Part shown: positions 1 through 5,171 of the stretch, in pieces | How positions within the stretch are numbered: position 1 is the first letter of the stretch | Layout of the letters: each line of letters begins with the position of its first letter | Assembly: GCA_964429005.1 (NCBI GenBank) | Contig: CAYSAJ010000057.1 | Span: 1-5,171 of the forward strand | Origin: JACRBE01 sp964429005 | GTDB lineage: Bacteria > Chlamydiota > Chlamydiia > Chlamydiales > JACRBE01 | Direction: 5' to 3' | Length of the DNA: 5,171 nt | The notes under the pieces: model-generated | Told to the model about the DNA's origin: nothing | What the model saw: the letters and a program-made list of their open reading frames with translations, nothing else | Database searches by the model: none | Program-made: the position numbers and the translations under genes

Positions 1-3000
1 GCTGCGGGGCGAGAGAGAACTGGAGCCGGTCGAGCAGGTGGATTTGCAGCGACAGTCTGTTGTTGGCCTCCCACTTGCATAGTGCGACGAGGGGTCGCTG
101 CTAAATCTGGAGCTGGAGCTGGAGCTGGGGCTGGAGGCGCGGGTCTAAAGCGCTCAGGAATTCTTTCGATTTGGGCTGCTGATAAATGAGGAATAAGCGA
201 TCGGTGGGCATCATTCATAGCAGCAACCTTATCTAGATAAATAAGAGGTATAAAAGCTGTATTGCCTCCAGAGGTGAGGAATGCGACAACTTGATCTAAA
301 GTAAACTGCTTGAAGAAGAATTTATCGCGCTCAAGAGTCGGATTTAATTCTCTAACCCAAAGCCCGATTGGTAATTCCCTGATCAGGTAAGGAGAATTGA
401 GTCCGCGGCGCACCTCAGGAGTTATAGTTTCTAGCGGTGACGCTCTAAACCAAGCGATATCCTCAGCAGTGGCAAGTCGATTGAGCTGAGCGATGCTAAG
501 GTGAGTGAACATCTGAGGATTGCATTTTTTGAAGTGTGGATAGGGAATTCTCTTCACAAGATCAGGCCTACTGATCATGCTAAATTGTGCATCTGTGAGC
601 CATTTTAATTGTTCACCTGTGCAATGAGAGATCCAATCTTCATCCGGTAAAGTTTTGACCATCTCTTGGTTAAAATGACGCGCAGTAGTCATGGGCAGTA
701 AGTCCAAGAATCTTGGGTCTGTAACTTGTCTACAAAAAGCAGTGAGTGCATCTGATTCTACACCTGAGAACCGTGTCCATTGCTCTCTTGAAGCTTTGAA
801 TAGCTGCTCTGGTGTTAAAGCGAAAAAGACCGCAGCTGAAGCGATAGGCAATGAAGGAATCAAATCTGGGTTAACAGATCTTAGCTGTGATGGATGGAGG
901 CGAGCTAAAATGGAGGGTGAAGTCAAAGCCGCAATTTGAGCTGCTGAAAGCTGGTTCATAAAGTCTTGGCTGAGTGAATCACCTGGGACTGAATTCAAAG
1001 TTTCTATAGGTATCGCTTGAATGAATGTCCCTTTTCGAACATAGGGCACTTGAGCTGGGGTGATCAAAGGAATTTGGCTAGAATTCAAGAACGGAACAAG
1101 ATTTAGCGGCACAGCTTGGATTTGTTCTTTTCTTTCAAGATGGCGAACAAAATATCTTTGCTTGTCAGTTAATGAATGAATGTCTTCTGGAGAAAGAGCT
1201 TTGATAGCCTCTCCCCTCACTTGGGATAGATCTCTTGCCCCTTCAACACCTGCAGCTGCAGCAAAGCGCGCGTCAATTTTTGTTTCTTGATCGACGAGAT
1301 AAAGGAGGCGATCTTTTTGAAGAAGGTAGTTTTCAATGCGGGATTTATCGATACCATATCTTTTGCTTAAGAGATAAAAGAATCTTCGTCGCAAGGTGTT
1401 TAAATCTACAGAGGTTCTACCCCCACCAGCTCCGGCTCCGGCTCCTTGCAGAAGTCTTTCTTGTCCATCAATCCAGTCGAGATAATCTTCAATACGCTCG
1501 AAGCAAAGGTCAATGTTTCCAGAGAGTATACTAAATTCTAGGACGATTTGCCTTGCAGCGTCTGGGATCGTTTCAAAAATACGATGATCTCCAGCTTGCA
1601 AGCTCGCATTTGGCATAACAAGCCATGCACCTTCCTGAGGAGTTGCAGTAAGATAAGAGCGCAGAGCAAACGCCTGCTCTTCAGACACCATAAATCCTCT
1701 ATAACCACCTCTGACTTCAAGTAAAAGAAGATGAGTCATAGGAAGAGATTTAAAATCAAAGAGATTTAAAGGGACAGTATACGGTGTGGCAAACGGAGGC
1801 AAGACATAAAGAGGTGATGAGAAAAGCTTCTCGTATCTTTGCACCCCAAAGTCGGTGGAGATTCTTGCAGAGATAGGAGCAGCAACAGCAGGGGTCAAAT
1901 GCGCCTCTTTCAAAGAAGTAATAAGAGCTGCCGCGTCTGTTTTTGGATAAGATTTTGGGGTCAATGTCACAAGTGGAGTTTGGTAGCGAGCGAGCTCAGC
2001 ATTCACTTCTTGCTCCAGGATCAGATTTTTTTCCGCCATATTTTCTGTTTGGCGCTCGGCCTGAACCGCTCTTTCCATCTCCCCGCCTTCGGTTGTCAAA
2101 GAGGGAGTGGCGCTAACAGCTTGCTTAACAGTTGCGACTAAGCTTCTTCTCAGCGATTCAGCATGGGCAATAATCGACTCCATTTCTGCATCGACGGCTC
2201 TCACAATCTCAGCTCTTTGAGGAGCGGTGATTCGTAAAGAATCTGGAGATAAAGCTTTTCGTAGCTGCCCCATAATTTGAGCCTGAGTTAACTTCAAGCT
2301 TTCAATCAGGTCTAGATTATGGTCAAGACTTCCGTAATTTTCATAAGGTCTATCTTCATTTCCTACAAAAAACCAATGACCGAACACTTCTAAGTGGTCC
2401 ATAAGCAGAGCGGAATTTGCTGGAGTACTCTCAATAGACAGAAGAATTTCCTTCCCTTTTTTGAAAGCAGCATTTGCGAGCATTTTCTGGAATGCTTTCA
2501 CAGTTTTTTTCGAGTTTTGTTGGACTTGCATCACCATCATTTGAGTCACAAGAGAGAGGAGAACGTCCTGATTTCTGCTTTCATCTCCCATTAATTCTTG
2601 AACAGATGCTCCTTCATGGATACTCAATGTACAAGGAAGGACATATTCAGGAATGACAAAGTGGAGGCGTTGCCCTTCGAGGAACCCTCTGAATCTCATG
2701 ATCGCTTGGGTGCCATCATCTATAGGAACTGTGGAGTCAAATGTCACAAGTCCGATCGCATCAGCGGGCTGCTTGATGTCAGTCCCCGTGCAGTGTCTTT
2801 TGTCGTAGTAGCTAAAATAGTCACCGGGTCTTAGGCCGAACTTAGCAAGCTCTGCTGCTGTGGTATCGGCTAAAATTTGAATTTCATCACTTCCTCTTGT
2901 CATCAGAGCAGGATAATCGGCTGTCGTTGATCCTTCATGGCGTGTGAAGAAGATCACAGCTTTGATGGGGCTACCTTGAGCCTCAAGTTGACGCAAAATC

Positions 3001-5171
3001 TCTTTAGCGATTTGAGTGTTGTCAAAGTCTTTAAAAACGCCACCGAGGTCTAAAAGAGCTGATAACCGAGAGCTATCTTCTGCAGGAATTTTAGGAAAGT
3101 TTTCGGTCATGAACCCTCTAGGATCCATCGCTTTTGCTACGAGTACTCGATCATTTTTCTCGAGGAGGGCTCTTACGCATTGAGGATTGACTTCCACATC
3201 AGGAAGAGGATTTCTTTGAAGGGGTAATGAGAGGCTTTTGACATCTAACGTTCCACTAAATCCTTTGAATACACCCATCATATCTGGGAGGGTGACAGCA
3301 TTTGTATTGAGCTTTAATGGATTTGAGTGGACGAATCGTTCAACAGCATATTCTTCAACAGCTAATTTTCGTTTTGGATCTGCATGAACCGCTGCAAAAA
3401 TAGCATCAGCGTTGGGTGCATATTCACTTGGGAAAAAGCCAAAAAGTTCTTTGCAGGCGATGGCTGCGGGTGTTTCCTTATAGGGAATTCCCTTGTGTTT
3501 TGCGCTCCAGGTAGCTTCTTCATGATGGCGTGCAAAGACTGCCTCAATTTGAGATTTAGAAACACCATAGATGAGTGCACTCATCATATGGTAGGCCATC
3601 GCTTCCCAAGGATTTCCAAACTCGTTACCTTTAGAAGGTGTATCTGCGCAGATGTATGGAACGACTTTTCCTTCTTCTTTTTCTTCACGACTTCTGCCGA
3701 AGTTCACATTTCCTGTTTTAGAGAAAGTAAAAGGTAAAATATCACTACAGAGGTATTTGGCAATTGCTATGAGGTCAGCAGCCTTTTTCGCATCAGGGTC
3801 TGGAGAGCCATGTAGTGCAGTTCTTAATCTAAAGACGAACTGAAAATCCCTTCTATCCTCTTCATCAAGGACATCCTCCGCTCTAGTATGGGTAGAGACA
3901 TAGGCGTCCAGTCCCATTTCTAGAGCTACTTGAACTTTTCCTTTCATCATACCAGTAGCGTAGCGAATAAAGCCCCTTTGAAGCTCTTCTTCGTGGAGCA
4001 TAAGCTCTGGATGTTTCGCTAGTTCTTGGGCAATTTTAGGAGCTAAAAACTTTTTGAATAAAAAGGTAGAAAAGTAAGCTTGGCGGTTTTCTTGAAGAGA
4101 TAGAATTTCTTTGATGGTTAGTGTAAACGGCCCATCTCCAGTTACTTTTAATCCTAGCTCTAAGGTATCTGCTTTTGTAAAAGAGAACTTTGTCGTTTCA
4201 ATAATGAGGAAAAGGGACTTAACAAACTGGATATGGAGCAAAGGGATTGACTGAGGTTCACCAAGAGGAATGTATGTTTCTTTAATGATATCAAGCAAGA
4301 TCTGCAGTTCATCGCCAAGTCCATACCCATCTTTTTGGAAAAGATTGATGATTTTTCGTAGAGTTTCGTTTTTAGCAAGAAGATCTTTTGGTATCTCATG
4401 AGGTGGGCGACCTTTATAAGTTAAAAGTTGTCCATGCAGAGATAAAAATTCTAAGAGAAGGACATGGAGCATTTCTGGGCATAGGACAAGTGCCTTGGGA
4501 GTGCCGCGCTCTGAGCCCGTTTTACAATCAAGAAGTACCCCATAAATGTAATCTAGGACTCTTTCGTTTAATTCATCGCGCCCAAAAGAGAAAGTAAGAA
4601 CATCGATATTAAAAGAGGCTTTCATTGTTTTGCGGAAAGCTTCGAAGAGGGAGTGATATTGAAAGCTTGGGGTGATCAGAACACCTATTTTTCCACTTAA
4701 AGCTGCTTTAGCGATTAAATTCGCTGCAATAACAGTGGTCTTTCCTCCTCCCATCATCACCTGGGCAACTTCTCCTGACGAAGGAAGAAGCATATGCTCA
4801 AGAACCGCCTTTTGGTCAGGATCTCTCCGGAACATCAGACTCGCTGTATATTCAAAAACAAGAAATTCAGGATCTTTTGAGAAATCATAACTAATTTGTT
4901 GAGAAGAGATATTTTGTAGAGCTAGGAGAAGCTCAATCATTTTACTTCGTCTTGGAATATCCCTTGAGCCTAAAACAGTAGAAGTTCTTTCATCTTCTTT
5001 TAAGGCACCACAAACTTCTTCTCCCTTTTCATGAAGGCGTCTTAGCTGTTGAAGATGGATGGAGCCATAAAGAAACATCCCAATGGAATTATAAAGCTCT
5101 GCAATTTCTGCATCTGTTAAACTTGGATTTGCCTGGCGGAATAGGCTCGGGCTTTTTGAGAGAAAAAGATA
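1..5171 (-). CDS. Giant DUF3638/DUF3645 helicase-like ATPase with C-terminal Leu-rich repeats (internal fragment, both ends missing)
   Basis: One frame on the minus strand is open from 5171 to 3 (1,723 codons), with bases 1-2 belonging to a codon cut by the window edge. There is no start or stop, so the full protein is longer than 1,723 residues. The first in-window Met is residue 32, but the frame is already open upstream and nothing marks it as a start. Domain order from the N-terminus: helical lead-in (1-102), P-loop ATPase lobe of DUF3638 type (103-305), helical insertion (306-490), DUF3645 block (about 500-535), second RecA-like lobe (637-842), unrecognised region with a coiled coil (843-1242), Gly-Ala linker (1243-1251), helical segment, Leu-rich short repeats (1326-1675), Pro/Ala/Gln-rich tail. 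I see no signal peptide or membrane segment. The motifs imply ATP binding and hydrolysis coupled to movement on or remodelling of a substrate. The substrate (nucleic acid or protein) is unknown. Intact coding throughout argues against a pseudogene. Confidence 0.95.
3..146 (-). other. Pro/Ala/Gln-rich low-complexity tail
   Basis: Residues 1676-1723 start RPAPPAPAPAPAPDLAATP, continue through VGGQQQTVAAN and end PVLSRPA at the window edge. The composition shifts sharply from the repeats and the GC content rises (38 of the first 60 bases are G or C). This looks like a disordered linker or tail. The frame remains open at position 3, so it could lead to another domain or to a nearby stop. Confidence 0.7.
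108..137. repeat. Hexanucleotide repeat encoding a Pro-Ala run
   Basis: The plus strand has tggagc three times in a row from 108, then tgg agc's near-copies tggggc and tggagg. On the coding strand this gives alternating CCA and GCT codons, the Pro-Ala run. As with the Gly-Ala repeat, length change would stay in frame. Confidence 0.8.
147..1196 (-). repeat. Array of degenerate 8-11-residue Leu-rich protein repeats
   Basis: Residues 1326-1675 contain some 30 or more short units that share the pattern L-[S/T/N]-x-x-[Q/D/E]-[L/I/F]-x-x-[L/I/V]. Clear copies are LSPEDIHSL, LNSSQIPLI, LSAAQIAAL, LHPSQLRSV, LTPEQLFKA, CTGEQLKWL, LTDAQFSMI, LSIAQLNRL, TLDQVVAFL and LSAAQIERI. The DNA copies have diverged, so the repeat is visible only in protein. 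Such regular short Leu-rich units usually stack into an elongated solenoid used for protein binding. The count is by eye and depends on how degenerate units are treated. I do not recognise a named repeat family. TAL-effector repeats also contain LTPxQV but are 33-35 residues long and do not match. Confidence 0.7.
1419..1445. repeat. Hexanucleotide repeat encoding a Gly-Ala linker
   Basis: On the plus strand the unit gctccg recurs from about 1429 (two full copies and a partial one). On the coding strand it reads GGAGCC and encodes the GAGAGAGGG linker, residues 1243-1251. The unit is six bases long, so a gain or loss of copies keeps the frame and only changes linker length. It sits at the boundary between the unrecognised segment and the helical lead-in to the Leu-rich repeats. 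Confidence 0.75.
1446..1982 (-). other. Unrecognised segment after the coiled coil
   Basis: Residues 1064-1242 include YEKLFSSPLYVLPPFATPY, a hydrophobic run MTHLLLLEV, GGYRGFMVSEEQAFALRSYL and IVLEFSILSGNIDLCFERI. The mix of strands and helices looks globular, not disordered. LLLLEV is too short and too close to charged residues to be a membrane span. I cannot assign it to any family. It ends at the Gly-Ala linker. Confidence 0.4.
1983..2219 (-). other. Probable coiled coil
   Basis: Residues 985-1063 run from QRAEIVRAVDAEMESIIAHA through VKQAVSATPS to EMERAVQAERQTENMAEKNL and EVNAELARY. They are rich in Ala, Glu, Arg and Gln, with hydrophobic residues at roughly heptad spacing and a short break near TPSLTTEGG. 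This suggests two helices forming a hairpin or an oligomerising coil. It separates the ATPase from the C-terminal repeat half. A coiled-coil predictor would settle the register. Confidence 0.5.
2646..3263 (-). other. Second RecA-like (helicase C-type) lobe
   Basis: Residues 637-842. Seen: GFSGTLD (637-643) as the family's SGT motif, LLDLGGVFKDFDN (706-718), the hydrophobic strand AVIFF (738-742), YYDKRHCTGTDIKQP (GTDIKQP at 796-802) and QAIMRFRGF (822-830) ending at VIPE. In DUF3638 proteins the matching blocks are GF-S/T-GT, LIDxGA...N, a strand ending FF, a YxDxxHxxGTDxKxP block (helicase motif V) and QAxMRxRxL (motif VI). In the usual superfamily 2 reading, the arginines R826 and R828 would supply the arginine finger and the GTD would link ATP state to substrate binding. 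All the key residues are present, so lobe 2 looks catalytically intact. Confidence 0.8.
3567..3674 (-). other. DUF3645 domain (protein domain)
   Basis: Residues about 500-535 read VVPYICADTPSKGNEFGNP and continue into a helix ending near SALIYGVSK. Known DUF3645 segments are about 30 residues long, have the pattern A-V-P-Y-x-A-x-D-x-P followed by S/N-E-F-G-x-P, and always accompany DUF3638. VVPY (503-506), the D-T-P and EFGNP (517-521) match this pattern at the expected spacing. A preceding segment, LPFTFSKTGNVNFGR, matches the beta-rich lead-in that family members have before the block. The domain's function is unknown. It sits between the two RecA lobes, where superfamily 2 motors often carry substrate-contacting insertions, so a role in substrate contact is an inference. 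Confidence 0.78.
3675..4256 (-). other. Helical insertion between motif II and DUF3645
   Basis: Residues 306 to about 499 are amphipathic and charged, with probable long helices (for example around SLFLIIETTKFSF, and FKKFLAPKIAQELAKHPELM to LQRGFIRYATG). I recognise no catalytic motif here. Family members have a large variable helical segment at this place, so I read it as part of the DUF3638/DUF3645 architecture and not a separate gene. The reading frame is unbroken. Confidence 0.55.
4257..4865 (-). other. DUF3638-type P-loop ATPase lobe (protein domain)
   Basis: Residues 103-305 of the visible protein. Seen in order: FLVFEYTASLMFRRDPDQ leading into the ATP-binding site, the Walker A motif MMGGGKTTVI (K144, codon 4740-4742), a strand ending ITPS, the segment FSFGRDEL, then LCPEM (P232) followed by LLLEFLS, and an acidic motif DELQ (287-290) ending near IPLGE. 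As I know the family, DUF3638 proteins carry a glutamine/NMGxGK P-loop, an FSRD-like segment, a PE motif, an LLE motif and a DExDE-type Walker B before a conserved LGE-like end. The order and spacing here fit. This is lobe 1 of a superfamily 2 ATPase. The odd point is motif II, where the usual second acidic residue appears as Gln. I am confident of the family and less so of the exact domain limits. Confidence 0.82.
4866..5171 (-). other. Helical lead-in upstream of the ATPase lobe
   Basis: Residues 1-102 begin in mid-protein (YLFLSKSPSLF) and contain likely helices such as LTDAEIAELYNSIGMFLYGS and KMIELLLALQNI. No catalytic motif is seen. DUF3638 proteins normally carry a long, poorly conserved N-terminal region, so this is probably its last part. 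It gives no evidence of a start codon. Confidence 0.5.

Noticed and set aside
108..137. CRISPR array or structural RNA
   Set aside because: The repeat is a short hexamer with no spacers and encodes a Pro-Ala linker in frame.
147..1196. Possible TAL-effector-like repeats (LTPEQ)
   Set aside because: TAL units are 33-35 residues and nearly identical with paired variable residues. These units are 8-11 residues and highly diverged.
1235..1534. 99-codon open frame on the plus strand
   Set aside because: It overlaps the Gly-Ala linker region antisense and has no motif or start signal. The conserved motifs are all in the minus frame.
1839..2141. 100-codon open frame on the plus strand
   Set aside because: It is antisense to the coiled-coil part of the giant gene. 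The protein is Cys/Ser/Arg-rich with no recognisable domain, as expected of a shadow frame.
3384..3737. 117-codon open frame on the plus strand
   Set aside because: It lies antisense to the second RecA-like/DUF3645 coding region, has odd composition (Cys- and Phe-rich) and shows no family motif or ribosome binding site. It is a shadow.
4160..4399. 79-codon minus-strand frame
   Set aside because: It is in a different minus frame inside the ATPase coding region, where the main frame carries motif II and the IPLGE end. It is a shadow.
5076..5078. Start codon of the gene at the first in-frame ATG (residue 32)
   Set aside because: The frame is open upstream, the upstream residues look like ordinary protein, I see no convincing ribosome binding site, and family members have long N-terminal regions.
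1..5171. Pseudogene or frameshifted gene
   Set aside because: All catalytic motifs from P-loop to motif VI fall in the same uninterrupted frame, with no stop.

Overview
The window lies entirely inside one very large protein-coding gene on the minus strand. Read from 5171 down to 3, a single frame runs 1,723 codons with no stop. It enters and leaves the window still open, so neither the start codon nor the stop codon is present. I found no intergenic DNA, RNA gene, promoter, terminator, mobile element or CRISPR array. All smaller open frames on both strands are shadows of this gene.

The N-terminal half of the visible protein (residues about 103 to 842, numbered from the first codon in the window) carries the ordered motifs of the DUF3638/DUF3645 family. 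These are a P-loop (MMGGGKTT, K144), an FGRD segment, a PE motif followed by LLLEFL, an acidic motif II (DELQ, 287-290), a VVPY...EFGNP block typical of DUF3645 (503-521), GFSGT (637-641), GTDIKQP (796-802) and QAIMRFR (822-828). Together these form a superfamily 2 helicase-like ATPase with two RecA lobes separated by a long helical and DUF3645 insertion. Several motifs also resemble those of the SecA translocase.

The C-terminal half is different. It has an unrecognised segment with a probable coiled coil (985-1063), a short Gly-Ala linker (1243-1251) and about 350 residues of degenerate 8-11-residue Leu-rich repeats of the form L-S/T-x-x-Q-L/I-x-x-L (about 1326-1675). It ends in a Pro/Ala/Gln-rich tail that is still open at the window edge. 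Two in-frame hexanucleotide repeats encode the Gly-Ala and Pro-Ala linkers.

The intron-less gene, dense coding, standard genetic code and roughly 40-45% GC in a few hand-counted rows suggest a bacterium. DUF3638/DUF3645 proteins are otherwise best known from eukaryotes. Giant bacterial members, as I recall, occur in amoeba-associated Chlamydiota (Simkania, Waddlia and Parachlamydia relatives), so that is my tentative assignment. It rests on family knowledge and not on a search. The likely picture is a giant ATPase or helicase-like motor fused to a protein-binding solenoid, perhaps acting at the host interface. The function is not known.
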